Of a DNA stretch of 64,000 nt, positions 14,890-25,900 are shown piece after piece. The first letter of the stretch is position 1. Each line of letters opens with the position of its first letter. Under the pieces are notes generated by a model. That model did not search any database. It was not told where the DNA came from and saw nothing but the letters and a program-made list of their open reading frames with translations. Source of the stretch: Thalassolituus marinus (GTDB taxonomy: Bacteria; Pseudomonadota; Gammaproteobacteria; Pseudomonadales; Oceanobacteraceae); contig NZ_JAEDAH010000088.1 in assembly GCF_020320395.1 (NCBI RefSeq), forward strand, positions 1 to 64,000, written 5' to 3'. The translations under genes were made by a program, and so were the position numbers.

Positions 14890-17834
14890 TTTCGCCCTAT
14901 CACGCCAAGTACTACGCAAACGAGCTCACTTGTCTGCATGCTGCTGACAGTGTTGATCGTCTTTCGCAGTCTCTGTTCGATGCAACGGTAGACCTGAACC
15001 CTCACCAGATAGAAGCTGCCCTGTTTGCACTGCGTAATCCTCTGCAACAGGGGGTATTGCTTGCTGACGAAGTGGGCTTGGGCAAAACCATTGAAGCGGC
15101 ACTCGTACTTTGCCAGCACTGGGCCGAACGGCGCAGGCGCTTGGTTATTGTTTGTCCAGCGGCATTACGCAAGCAATGGGCGCAAGAACTGTCCGAAAAG
15201 TTCGCTCTTCCCTGTATGGTTCTGGATGCAGCAGCGATAAAGCAATCCGGCCTTTCAGCACAAACCTGTATGTCCAATATGGCAGGGAAGCAGGTTGTGA
15301 TCATGTCGTATCACTTCGCGGCCAAAATGGCAGACGAGCTGGTTACTGTTCCTTGGGATCTGGTGGTCATCGATGAGGCGCACAAGCTAAGGAATGCCCA
15401 TCGAGCCAGTAATCGCATGGGCCAAGCCCTTAAGTTGGCGTTTAACGGCCGTCGAAAGGTGTTGCTGACAGCTACCCCGATGCAAAACTCCCTTATGGAA
15501 CTGTATGGACTTTCCACTTTGCTGGACGAGCATTTATTCGGTGATGAAAAAGCATTCCGGAAACAGTTTCTGCACGGAGAAAGTGATACTGATGAACTGA
15601 AAAAGCGCTTAGCGGGCTTTGCCAAACGTACTTTGCGCAGTCAGGTTCTTGAGTATGTTCGTTACACTAAACGGCAGGCCATCACGCAGCCATTCAATCC
15701 CACGGATGAAGAACAAGCACTCTACGAGCGCATTTCCGGTTTTTTACAGCGTGAAATTTCCTTTGCATTGCCTAAGCGCCAGCGCCATTTAACTGGTTTG
15801 ATTCTGCGGAAACTACTGGCATCCAGCCCCTATGCGATCACTGGTACACTAAAAACTATTCTCGAACGTTTACAAAAAAAGCTGAATGGCGATGATCCTT
15901 CGGATGAAGACCTGGCAGCCCGGTTGATCGAGCAAGATGATCTTGAAGAGGAGTATCTGGAGGCTCAAGATTCTGATGAACTTTCAGAAGGTGAGAGTGA
16001 GGGACAGTCTCAGGCTGTATTGGCTGATGTAGCTAATGAACGTAATGAACGTAATGAAACTAAAGAGCTAGAAGCTGAAATTGCTGAAATTGAGTCTTTC
16101 ATTCATCAGGCACAAGCATTAACCAAAGATACCAAAGCCGAGGCGCTGATAACGGCATTGGATTTAGGCTTCGCAAAAATGGCCGAGCATAATGGCCCGC
16201 GCAAAGCCATTATTTTCACAGAATCCAAGCGAACCCAGCAGTTTCTGGCGGATTACCTGGCCAGCCATGGCTATCAGGATAAAATCGTTACGTTCAGTGG
16301 TACCAATGCAGGGGCAGAAACCAATGCCATTTACCAGCGCTGGTTGCAGCAATACGAAGGCAGTGATCGTATTACAGGTTCAGTACAGGTCGACAAGCGT
16401 ACCGCATTAATTGATGAGTTTCGTGATCATGCTGAGATCATGATTGCTACTGAAGCCGCTGCCGAAGGTGTAAACCTGCAGTTTTGTGCCTTATTGATTA
16501 ACTACGATTTACCCTGGAACCCTCAGCGTGTAGAGCAACGTATTGGTCGTTGTCACCGTTATGGGCAAAAGCACGATGTTGTCGTTATCAACTTTCTGAA
16601 TACCCGCAATCAGGCAGATCAGCGCGTGTTGGAACTGCTGACAGAGAAATTTCAGCTGTTCTCCGGCGTATTCGGTGCATCGGATGAAGTGTTAGGACGT
16701 ATCGAATCCGGTATCGATTTTGAGAAGCGGATTGCCCGCATTTACGATACCTGCCGCAAACCGGAGGACATCGAAAACGCCTTTGCAGCTCTGCAAAAAG
16801 AGCTGGAAGCCGATATCAATGACAAGCTCAAACAAACCCAAAGTAAGCTGATTGAGCACTTCGATGAAGATGTGCACGATAAGCTCAAGCTACAACTGGA
16901 TGCTACACAAGCCCGGTTAGATAAAGTCAGCCGCTGGTTTTGGGGAGTAACTCAGTTTGCACTGGGTGACAAAGCCAGTGCCAAAGCATCTGGCGCAAAA
17001 GCTCAATTCGATGAAGCTAACTACAGTTTCTCCCTCATTCAATCACCAATCACTTATGCACCGGTTGGCCGTTATCAGCTGGTACGCGCTCAGCAAAACC
17101 AGAAACGTCAGCAAGACTTTATGGCGCATGCCTACCGATTAAACCATCCGCTAGGGGAGTGGGCCTTAGAAACTGCTAAAAACTGCCCGACACCCAACGC
17201 AGAAGTGGTGTTTGACTACAGCAACCATGAAACCAAATTGAGTGTGATAGCTGACCTGGTTGGAAAAAGTGGCTGGTTACGTTTGGATAAACTAACGGTC
17301 AGCGCGCTCGATACTGTTGAAAATTTATTGTTTTCGGCAATGACCGACGACGGCAAAGCACTGGATCAGGAAGCCACTGAACGGTTGTTTGTTGTACAAG
17401 CCAGGCAGGTTACGCAAACAGGATCAGCTGAACCACCTTCAACACTGGCTGATAACCAGAAGCGTCGTATAGAGGCTGCGTTAGCTCAATTTATGGAAGA
17501 CAACCAGCGCTTATTTGATGCTGAACGGGAAAAGCTGGAACGCTGGGCCGATGACAAACTGCTGGCCAGTGAAGAGGCGTTAAAAGACACCAAAGCCAAA
17601 ATTGCTCAAATTAAACGCGACGCACGCAAGGCACCTACCCTTGAAGAGCAGTCCGAACTGCAAAATCAGTTGCGCGATCTGGAGCGCCAACAGCGGCGCC
17701 AGCGGCAGCAGATCTTTGATGTGGAAGACGAGATCATGGCCAAGCGCGACGAGCTAATTGAAGCATTGCATGAGCGGCTCACACAAACTACTGAAACTGA
17801 GCACCTATTCACAGTGCGATGGGCTGTAATCTAA
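14886..17834 (+). CDS. SNF2-family helicase/ATPase (RapA-like)
   Basis: SNF2 ATPase of 982 residues. Motif I DEVGLGKT is at 61-68 and motif II DEAH at 163-166. Motif III LTATPMQNSLMELYGL follows. The second RecA lobe has KAIIFTESKRTQQFL, ATEAAAEGVNLQFC and motif VI QRIGRCHRYGQ (about 551-561). An acidic insert separates the lobes (near 340-400) and includes a short NERNERNE repeat. The C-terminal 150 residues are coiled coil. It may translocate on or remodel DNA, as DrmD does in DISARM, or strip bound proteins. Start at 14886, with GGGGGCGG just upstream. The next gene starts one base after its stop. Confidence 0.85.
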   Translation: MISPYHAKYYANELTCLHAADSVDRLSQSLFDATVDLNPHQIEAALFALRNPLQQGVLLADEVGLGKTIEAALVLCQHWAERRRRLVIVCPAALRKQWAQELSEKFALPCMVLDAAAIKQSGLSAQTCMSNMAGKQVVIMSYHFAAKMADELVTVPWDLVVIDEAHKLRNAHRASNRMGQALKLAFNGRRKVLLTATPMQNSLMELYGLSTLLDEHLFGDEKAFRKQFLHGESDTDELKKRLAGFAKRTLRSQVLEYVRYTKRQAITQPFNPTDEEQALYERISGFLQREISFALPKRQRHLTGLILRKLLASSPYAITGTLKTILERLQKKLNGDDPSDEDLAARLIEQDDLEEEYLEAQDSDELSEGESEGQSQAVLADVANERNERNETKELEAEIAEIESFIHQAQALTKDTKAEALITALDLGFAKMAEHNGPRKAIIFTESKRTQQFLADYLASHGYQDKIVTFSGTNAGAETNAIYQRWLQQYEGSDRITGSVQVDKRTALIDEFRDHAEIMIATEAAAEGVNLQFCALLINYDLPWNPQRVEQRIGRCHRYGQKHDVVVINFLNTRNQADQRVLELLTEKFQLFSGVFGASDEVLGRIESGIDFEKRIARIYDTCRKPEDIENAFAALQKELEADINDKLKQTQSKLIEHFDEDVHDKLKLQLDATQARLDKVSRWFWGVTQFALGDKASAKASGAKAQFDEANYSFSLIQSPITYAPVGRYQLVRAQQNQKRQQDFMAHAYRLNHPLGEWALETAKNCPTPNAEVVFDYSNHETKLSVIADLVGKSGWLRLDKLTVSALDTVENLLFSAMTDDGKALDQEATERLFVVQARQVTQTGSAEPPSTLADNQKRRIEAALAQFMEDNQRLFDAEREKLERWADDKLLASEEALKDTKAKIAQIKRDARKAPTLEEQSELQNQLRDLERQQRRQRQQIFDVEDEIMAKRDELIEALHERLTQTTETEHLFTVRWAVI

Positions 17835-17835
17835 T

Positions 17836-19656
17836 ATGGAAAATAGTATTCATTCCCTGCAAAACTTGTTTAAGCTCAGCTTTTTTGCGATTCCGCAATA
17901 TCAGCGTGCCTACGCATGGGATGCCGATAAACAAGTCGCCACGTTTCTGGATGACTTAAGGCAGCAAGTATTTGCCAGTAAAACCAACCCGGATAAAACC
18001 TACTTTCTTGGTACCTTATTGCTGCATGATTCAGGAGCAGACGAGATCCATATTGTCGATGGTCAGCAAAGGTTGACCACTTCTGTAATTTTTATTGCAG
18101 CAGCGCTTGCTGTGTATAAAGAGCGCCAAGTATTCAATAGTGAAGTTATAAAGGAAAAAAAATTACGTGAATACTTTATTTATAGCGAAGTCGAAGACAG
18201 GCAAAAATTTCAAACCATTAAAGAAGATGATCCGTTTTTCAGATCGCAGGTATTGGGTATCCATTCAGCTGATATCTCGGATGAATCGCCGTCGTCCCGC
18301 AGGCTAAAATCAGCATTTGATTTTTTCCTTAAAAACGTTGGTGATGAAGAGTGGGGCGCTTTGCTAGAAACCCTGATCAATGCCCAAGTTATGATTTATG
18401 CGGTGAGCACAGCTGCAGATGCGACTCTTATCTTCGAGTTGCAAAATGATCGGGGTAAACGGCTGACGGACCTGGAATCCCTGAAAAGCTATCTGATGCA
18501 TTTGGTCTATCTAAACGCCAAAAATCCGGATGATTCGCTACGCGAGATCCAAACCCAGTTTTCCAAAATCTACCGATGTGTCGAAAAGCTGGATGCAGTG
18601 GCCAAAGCCCCGAGTGAAGATGCTATCTTGGCGTATCATGCTGTGGCCTGGCTAAGCTGGGTGGGTGACGAATGGCGTAACCCGAAAGCACTGATCAAGA
18701 AAAATCTGGCAGGAAAATCGGAAAAAGCCGTCACCGACTGGATTCTGACATTTGTTGCAGAACTGCATGAAACCTATAAATCAACATTAAGCATGTTGAG
18801 CGAGCTGGATAACTACGCAGCACTTGCCGAACTGTTTGTGCTGGATAGAATGGCAGTTTTTTGGCCTTTGGTACTGAAAACCTATAAAAAAGATAAATCT
18901 GCTTATAAGCATAAATTCCATCTGGCCTGCCGCTTGATGGAAGTGTATGCCATGCGAGGATTCGGTATTTCTAATCTTCGAGCTGATGCTGGCTTAAGCA
19001 CGCTTTATTTAAAGGCAAAAGAGTTCAATGAGGACTTTGACGCGTTATTTTCACATCTCCACTCTATGAGCTATTGGTATGATATCGAGGAGCGATTCCT
19101 AGCAGGTTTAGACCGCCCCAATCTTTACAAAATCAATAAGCGTGACACGCGCTATCTGTTATGGCGCTACGAAAACCATCTGCGCAGCCAGCCGGGTAAA
19201 CAGGTGGGCGCTCTACCGTGGAAGCAGTTTATGTTTCCGGCCAACGATGCATCACGGCTCTCTATCGAGCATATTGCCGCACAGAATAACCCCATCGCTA
19301 GCACAGAGGTAGAGTGGAACGAGGGGGACATAAAGCTGTTCAGTGAGGTTGCCTTGCATCGCCTGGGTAACCTGGTGCTGGATTCAAAATCGGCAAATTC
19401 ATCCAAAGGCAAATACGACTTTACTGACAAACTGGAAAGCCTCAGTAATTACTCCACATTTTTAAGTCAGGGTGAGTTAATCCGCTGGGCGGAGCCGGAA
19501 GGCGAGCAGTTGCAGTGGCATATCGAAGCCGTTCAGGCTCGGCATGAGCATATGAAAAGCTATGCAATAAAGGCCTGGAACCCTAACAATTATTACACGC
19601 CAAAATCCCCAATGGCGAACGAAGAACAAGAGTTAGATGAAGATCTTTGCATCTGA
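17836..19656 (+). CDS. DUF262-DUF1524 protein (GmrSD-type nuclease)
   Basis: Protein of 606 residues with the two-domain layout of GmrSD-like type IV restriction enzymes. The N-terminal DUF262 domain (ParB/Srx-like NTPase) shows IPQYQRAYAW (about 19-28), FLGTLLL and IVDGQQRLTT (about 74-83). The C-terminal DUF1524 HNH-type nuclease domain shows SIEHIAAQN with His479, and LHRLGNLVL with His508 and Asn512. GmrSD cuts DNA with modified cytosines using an NTP. Here, inside a methylase-helicase operon, it may cut invading DNA or help sense modification state. One base separates it from the helicase gene and 29 nt from mod. Confidence 0.85.
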   Translation: MENSIHSLQNLFKLSFFAIPQYQRAYAWDADKQVATFLDDLRQQVFASKTNPDKTYFLGTLLLHDSGADEIHIVDGQQRLTTSVIFIAAALAVYKERQVFNSEVIKEKKLREYFIYSEVEDRQKFQTIKEDDPFFRSQVLGIHSADISDESPSSRRLKSAFDFFLKNVGDEEWGALLETLINAQVMIYAVSTAADATLIFELQNDRGKRLTDLESLKSYLMHLVYLNAKNPDDSLREIQTQFSKIYRCVEKLDAVAKAPSEDAILAYHAVAWLSWVGDEWRNPKALIKKNLAGKSEKAVTDWILTFVAELHETYKSTLSMLSELDNYAALAELFVLDRMAVFWPLVLKTYKKDKSAYKHKFHLACRLMEVYAMRGFGISNLRADAGLSTLYLKAKEFNEDFDALFSHLHSMSYWYDIEERFLAGLDRPNLYKINKRDTRYLLWRYENHLRSQPGKQVGALPWKQFMFPANDASRLSIEHIAAQNNPIASTEVEWNEGDIKLFSEVALHRLGNLVLDSKSANSSKGKYDFTDKLESLSNYSTFLSQGELIRWAEPEGEQLQWHIEAVQARHEHMKSYAIKAWNPNNYYTPKSPMANEEQELDEDLCI

Positions 19657-19685
19657 TTCTAAAAAGAGACAATAGGTAATCCCCA

Positions 19686-22600
19686 ATGAGCAAGTTTAAC
19701 GAGCTAGTCACCAAACTAAGAGAAGTTTTTCAGATTGATCGTCCCGAACTGGATTTTGGTGTTTATCGCATCCTGAATGCGCGTGCCGATGAGATCAATG
19801 AATATCTGGAAAAACGCCTTAAAGAAAAAGTTGAGCAGGCGCTTGCATCCGGTAATGCTGCCAACATTGACCAGATCAAAGACGATTTGAAAAAGGCTGA
19901 ACAGGCCGCAGCTGATGCAGGATTTGACCCAGCAGAGTCACCCAAGGTTAAAGAGCTCAAGGCCAAAATTACCCAGGCCAGCAGCGGCAACGCCGAACAT
20001 GAAAACGCCGTATTCAGCCATTTGCTGACCTTCTTCTCCCGTTATTACGACAACGGTGATTTTATCAGCCAGCGTCGCTATAAAGGTGATACCTATGCCA
20101 TTCCTTATGCCGGCGAAGAAGTCATGCTGCATTGGGCCAATAAAGACCAGTACTACATCAAAAGTGGCGAAAACTTTTCCAACTATTCCTTCAAGCTTGA
20201 AGACGGTCGTGTAGTGCACTTCCGCCTGGTGGCCGCCGATACCGCCAAAGACAACCGCAAAGACAACGACAAAGAGCGCCGCTTTGTATTGGCAGAACAC
20301 AAAATCATTAACCGCATCGACGACGAAGGCGATGAGTATGAGGACGAAATTCTGCCGGTAGAGGAAATTTCTAAAACCGATGCCGAAGGCAACGAAACAA
20401 AAGAGCTGATTATCCGCTTCGAATACAAAACTATGCCCAAGGGCAGCAAGCAGGATAAGTTAGTCGAAGCGGCTGTAAATGCTGTGCTAGCCGATGGTGC
20501 TGTCGCCAGCCGTTGGCTGGACTTAAGCAAGCGTGAACCGACGGAAAAGAACCCCAAGCGCACACTGCTTGAAAAGCACTTAACCAACTACACAACTAAA
20601 AATACCGCCGACTATTTTATCCATAAAAACCTCGGCAAGTTCCTGCGTGGCGAGCTGGATTTTTATATTAAAAACGAAGTGATGCACCTGGATGATGTGC
20701 AGAACGCCGAAGCCTTTCGTGATATTGAAAAAAATCTGCGCATGATTCAGTGCTTGCGCAGTATTGCGCTGGATTTAATTAAGTTCCTGGCGCAGCTGGA
20801 GGACTTTCAGAAGAAGCTATGGACGAAGAAGAAGTTTGTTGTTAGCAGTCACTACTGCATAACTCTAGACCATATATTTTCAATGACTGATCAAGTTAAC
20901 AATGCAATCCAACAAGAAAAAGTCAGAGAAATTCAAGATTATTTGATTTCTGAAATATTGAACAATAATGAACAGTGGAAGGCTTGGCGCAATTTAGGGA
21001 TTTATGATGATCAACCAGAAAGGACCGTCGAATATATTAGAGATAATAAATATTTATCTGTCGACACCTCCTTATATAGCGAGCGCTTTAATAACATTCT
21101 TCTTAAATGCTTAGACGAAATTGATAATAGTACAAATGGAATAATCGTAAACTCCGATAATTATCAAGGATTGCGATTTCTAGAAAATAGATACTGTTCA
21201 AATATCGATAGCATATATATTGATCCGCCATACAATAGTGCCGCCTCAGAAATTCTTTACAAAAATGAGTATAAGCACTCATCTTGGTTGTCGTTGATGG
21301 CGTCTAGATATCAAGTTTCTCTCAATCTTCTGTCAGAGCAAGGAATAATTAGCACCGCAATTGATGATGTAGAATTTCACCGATTGGAAGGATTAAATAA
21401 TCAAGTATTTGGTGAGGTCAATCATCTTGGTAATTTGGCAATAATGCATAATCCAAAAGGAAGAGATCAGAAATATATTGCTTCCTCGCATGAATACACA
21501 ATGATGTTCGCTAAGAATAAATCCAATGCGAAAACGAATAGGCTTAAGCTTTCTGATTCAAAGGTAACTGACAAATATCCAAAGGTGGACGCTGGTGGTT
21601 CTAGTTATAGGGAACTACCATTGCGTCGCAGAGGGTCGTCACCTGCACGAGAAGATCGTCCATTTATGTATTTTCCATTCCTATACAACGAAAGCAATGG
21701 TGATATATCTGTAATACCATTTGAAGAATATGAGCTTATTTATAGAAATAGAAAATTCGATGATGAATATGTCGATCAGCTAAAAATAAAATATGAAGCA
21801 TTAGGCTTGATATTTATATTGCCTGTTAGAGACGATGATTCACTAGGTCGATGGCGCTGGGGCTATCAACGATGTGCAGAACATATTTCTAAAGAAGTTT
21901 TCTTTGTTCGAGGAAGGGACAAACCTACAATCTACGTTAAGGACTTTGCAGATAGTTCATACTTAGCTAAATCGTTATGGTTTGATAACAGATATGATGC
22001 TTCTACTAAAGGTACTAATTTATTAAAGGATATAATTCCCAATAATGTTTTTGACTACCCTAAAAGCATTTTTGCAGTAGAAGATGTTGTTTATATGACC
22101 TCCGGAACAGAAAGTTTTATATTAGATTTCTTTGGGGGGTCTGGCACTACGGCGCATGCTGTTATTAATCTGAACAGAAAATATTCATCAAATAGAAAGT
22201 ATATGATTGTTGAGATGGGGGAACATTGTGATACCGTCATAAAGCCTAGGGTTCAAAAAATTGCTTTTTCATCGGATTGGAAAAAGGGTCGTCCAGCTAC
22301 AAAAAATTCTGGGCAATCTAATATAGTTAAAATAGTTAAGCTTGAAAGTTACGAAGATGCCCTTAACAATCTTGAGCTTAAAAAGCCAAAAGCCGACCTA
22401 TTCGACAATAATCCCGAACTCAACGACGACTACCTGCTCAACTACATGCTCGACGTCGAAAGTCGTGGCTCACTACTCTCAACTGACGATTTCAAAAAGC
22501 CCTTTGACTACACCATGAAGATAGCTGTGGATTCAGCTGGCGCCTTTGAAGAGCAAAAAGTCGATTTGGTAGAAACCTTTAACTATTTGATCGGCTTAAC

Positions 22601-22913
22601 GGTAAAGCATATTGATGCCCAGCCTGCGCGCGGATTTGTGACGGTAACTGGCACCCTGCCCAGTGGTGAAACCTGTTTGGTCTTATGGCGCGACTGCGAA
22701 AAAATCGATTATGAAGGCCTGAACGAGCTGTGCGATAAGCTGGCGCTAAACCCGGCGGATAATGAGTTTGATGTCGTCTACATCAATGGCGACCACAATA
22801 TTCCCACGGTATTGACGCAAACAGCCGAAGAAGGCGGCGAAACGCGTGTATTGAAACTGCGCCAGATTGAACCTGAGTTTTTGGAACGTATGTTTGCCGA
22901 GGAGGATGCGTAA
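19686..22913 (+). CDS. mod: Type III restriction-modification methyltransferase (Mod), long form with AT-rich core
   Basis: Adenine-N6 DNA methyltransferase of the beta class: the catalytic motif DPPY (513-516) precedes the AdoMet motif FFGGSGTT (815-822). At 1075 residues it is far longer than classical Mod (about 650). The first 380 residues are a charged helical region rich in Lys/Asp/Glu, and the last 180 form another domain. Bases from about 20825 to 22375 are near 30% GC, against about 50-60% on both sides, so the catalytic and target-recognition core appears to have been exchanged within an otherwise shared gene. The stop overlaps the res start by one base. Confidence 0.85.
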   Translation: MSKFNELVTKLREVFQIDRPELDFGVYRILNARADEINEYLEKRLKEKVEQALASGNAANIDQIKDDLKKAEQAAADAGFDPAESPKVKELKAKITQASSGNAEHENAVFSHLLTFFSRYYDNGDFISQRRYKGDTYAIPYAGEEVMLHWANKDQYYIKSGENFSNYSFKLEDGRVVHFRLVAADTAKDNRKDNDKERRFVLAEHKIINRIDDEGDEYEDEILPVEEISKTDAEGNETKELIIRFEYKTMPKGSKQDKLVEAAVNAVLADGAVASRWLDLSKREPTEKNPKRTLLEKHLTNYTTKNTADYFIHKNLGKFLRGELDFYIKNEVMHLDDVQNAEAFRDIEKNLRMIQCLRSIALDLIKFLAQLEDFQKKLWTKKKFVVSSHYCITLDHIFSMTDQVNNAIQQEKVREIQDYLISEILNNNEQWKAWRNLGIYDDQPERTVEYIRDNKYLSVDTSLYSERFNNILLKCLDEIDNSTNGIIVNSDNYQGLRFLENRYCSNIDSIYIDPPYNSAASEILYKNEYKHSSWLSLMASRYQVSLNLLSEQGIISTAIDDVEFHRLEGLNNQVFGEVNHLGNLAIMHNPKGRDQKYIASSHEYTMMFAKNKSNAKTNRLKLSDSKVTDKYPKVDAGGSSYRELPLRRRGSSPAREDRPFMYFPFLYNESNGDISVIPFEEYELIYRNRKFDDEYVDQLKIKYEALGLIFILPVRDDDSLGRWRWGYQRCAEHISKEVFFVRGRDKPTIYVKDFADSSYLAKSLWFDNRYDASTKGTNLLKDIIPNNVFDYPKSIFAVEDVVYMTSGTESFILDFFGGSGTTAHAVINLNRKYSSNRKYMIVEMGEHCDTVIKPRVQKIAFSSDWKKGRPATKNSGQSNIVKIVKLESYEDALNNLELKKPKADLFDNNPELNDDYLLNYMLDVESRGSLLSTDDFKKPFDYTMKIAVDSAGAFEEQKVDLVETFNYLIGLTVKHIDAQPARGFVTVTGTLPSGETCLVLWRDCEKIDYEGLNELCDKLALNPADNEFDVVYINGDHNIPTVLTQTAEEGGETRVLKLRQIEPEFLERMFAEEDA

Positions 22914-25900
22914 TGCCACCTCGCATTAAAGCTAAAAAGCGCAGCTTTCACCAAGAGTTGGTACTTAACCGTTGGGTGATGCGCTTCTTTAAAGGGAATG
23001 CGCTTGCCGCACTCAAGTTGCGTTTAGGTGATGACCAACATGAGGGCATTGATGAAGATGGGCAAACCCTGTTCTTCCACGAGCTAACACGCAATCTGTT
23101 TGAAGTGGATTGGATTTCCGAGGCCGATTTACGCCGTTACGACCTGCATATCGTTGAGCACTGGCAGGTCATTACCAAACACCGCAACCAACTGGAAGGC
23201 CATGTGCTGAACATGAAGTACTTCCAGTATTTATCCTTATTGTTTACAGAAATCTATCTGGATTGGTACTTCACCAAGCCTCAAGCTTTATTAGACGGTT
23301 TAAATGAAGAACTGGCTAACTACAGCAAAGAACAAGGCGCAGAAACTTTCCAGCCCTATCTCGCCAGCGACTTGAATAAGATCGCATTTTGGAATGCGAC
23401 AGGCAGCGGTAAAACCCTTCTGTTGCATGTAAATATCAAACAGTATTTACATTATTTCCAAGCTGGAAATGGCAGCTTGTACCCGGACAAGATCGTTCTG
23501 CTAACACCGAACGAAGGCTTATCTAAGCAGCATCTGGAGGAGTTAGAGCTTTCAGGTTTCAGTTTCAGTCGCTTCTTCGATAAGAACCGCACCAACACCT
23601 TTAAAGGCACCATCGAGATTATCGACATCAACAAGCTCGGTGACAGCATGGGCGATAAAACGGTTGCCGTTGAAGCCTTTGAAGGCAATAACCTGGTACT
23701 GGTGGATGAAGGGCATCGGGGTACCGGTACAGCCGCAGGCGCCTGGATGCAGCGTCGTGATGCCTTGGTGCGTGGCGGTTTTGCCTTTGAATACTCGGCG
23801 ACTTTTGGTCAGGCGGTTGCCAAGGGTAATACCGTTGCTAAGGCCGAAGAAGAAATTCTGAAAAAGAAAGCGAAAACCCTGTTTGAGACAAGCGCGTTAA
23901 AGAAGCTGGATGACGCCCAACGAGCGCAGCTGGTATTGACACAAGCCGAGCAGCGCCAAGCGCGCGTGACTGCTACCCGCGAGATCTACGCGAAGTGCAT
24001 TCTGTTTGACTATTCGTACAAATATTTTTACGACGATGGCTATGGCAAGGAATCACTCATTTTGAATATGAATGGTGAGGCCTACGAACAAGCCGATAAT
24101 GCACAAAAGTATTTCACAGCCTGTTTATTGAGTTTTTACCAGCAAACCTGGCTTTGGCAGACCCATCAAGGCAAGTTGCATGACTTCAATATTGAAAAGC
24201 CTCTATGGGTGTTTGTGGGTAATACGGTGTCCGGCGAGGATTCCGACATTCTCGAAGTCGTGCAGTTTTTAAGTTTCTTCCTGAATGATGAGCAAACCAT
24301 AAAAACTTGGCTTAAAGAGCTGGTCGATGACAAAGCCCAGTTGTTGGACGCAAAGGGCAACAATATCTTTCAGGGGCGTTTCAATCCCTTGATGAGCTTC
24401 AGCGATAACATCGATGGCCTGTACGCTGACATATTGCACAAACTGTTCAATGCCAATGCTCGGCAGCGTTTAAAGCTGGTGAATATTAAAAACAGCAAAG
24501 GCGAGTTGGCACTGCGTGTGGGCGACGCCGAACCGTTTGGCCTGATTTCGATTGGTGATGACAGTGGCTTTTATAAAACCGCAGAGGAACTGGATAGCTT
24601 CGACAGTGAAGCCGACGATTTTGGCGGTGCCCTGTTCGGCACACTGAACAACAAAGACAGCAAATTAAATGTACTGATTGGCTCTCGCAAGTTTACCGAA
24701 GGTTGGAGCAGCTGGCGTGTTTCCACCATGGGCTTGCTTAACATGGGGCAAGGGGAAGGTTCACAGATCATTCAGCTGTTTGGTCGTGGCGTGCGCCTTA
24801 AAGGCAAAGACTTCTCGTTAAAGCGTACAGAGCCAAATCAGCGCCCAAAAGGCCTGCACTTGGATAAGCTGGAAACCCTGAATATATTTGGAGTGCGCGC
24901 CAGTTATATGGCAGCGTTCAAAGATTATCTGAAGGAAGAAGGTATTACACCAAGTGATGAAATCATCGAACTGGACTTCCCGACACAACCAAATTTGCCA
25001 ACCAAAAAGCTAAAGACATTGGCGCTAAAGGATGGCTACAAAGACAACCAAAAGTTGGGCTTTAAACGCACCCACTATCCTTGGCTGTATGAAATCCCGG
25101 CAGAGTTTGACGGCAAGATCAAAACGCCTCACATCGCGTTGGATTTGTACCCAAGACTAGAGGCGATCAGTACAACAGAAGGCAGTGCAGCACTGCAATT
25201 GAATGTGCGCCATGAAGGCAAACTCAATCAGGCATATTTTGCATTATTTGATTTTGACCGAATTTATCTGGCGCTGCAGGCATTCAAACAACAGCGTAGC
25301 TGGAGCAACTTGCGTTTAGACAAACAACGGTTGATGGATTTCTGCCAGGGGGACCAAAGCTGGTACAACCTGTATATGCCAAAGCCGGAGTTTGAAGCAA
25401 GAAGCTTTGCAGATATCAAACGCCTGGAAGATATTCTGATTCGCTTGCTGTGCGACTACACCGATCGTTTCTACAAAGCTCTAAAGACAGGCTATGAAGG
25501 CCAGTTTTACGAAGTGATTCCCATGCATGATGAGCACGGCTCCATGCTCAAGCTCTACCACTTCGAAATTGATGACAGCGATGATGGTCATGAATATTTG
25601 AAGAAACTGGAAGTGCTGAAAGCTCTGGTTGCTAAGGGAGACTTGGGGGAAGCCAGCAAATGGAATGCACCGCACATGGTCGCCATCAGCTTTGATCGGC
25701 ATTTGTTCTATCCGTTGTTGTCTTTGGAAGATAAAGACGCGGTGCCATTAAAAATGCGCCCACTGGCGTTCGACGCGCCGAGTGAAGTGCAATTTGTAGA
25801 AGATTTGCAGGCATTTTATGATTCGCCTGCTGGCCGAGAGGCGATAGGTGCGCGTAGCCTGTATTTACTGCGTAATGCCGACTCAAAAAATAAAGGCATT

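Noticed and set aside
16020..16090. Phase-variable repeat in the SNF2 gene (NERNERNE)
   Set aside because: The repeat unit is nine bases, a multiple of three, with only two full copies, so it cannot switch the reading frame.
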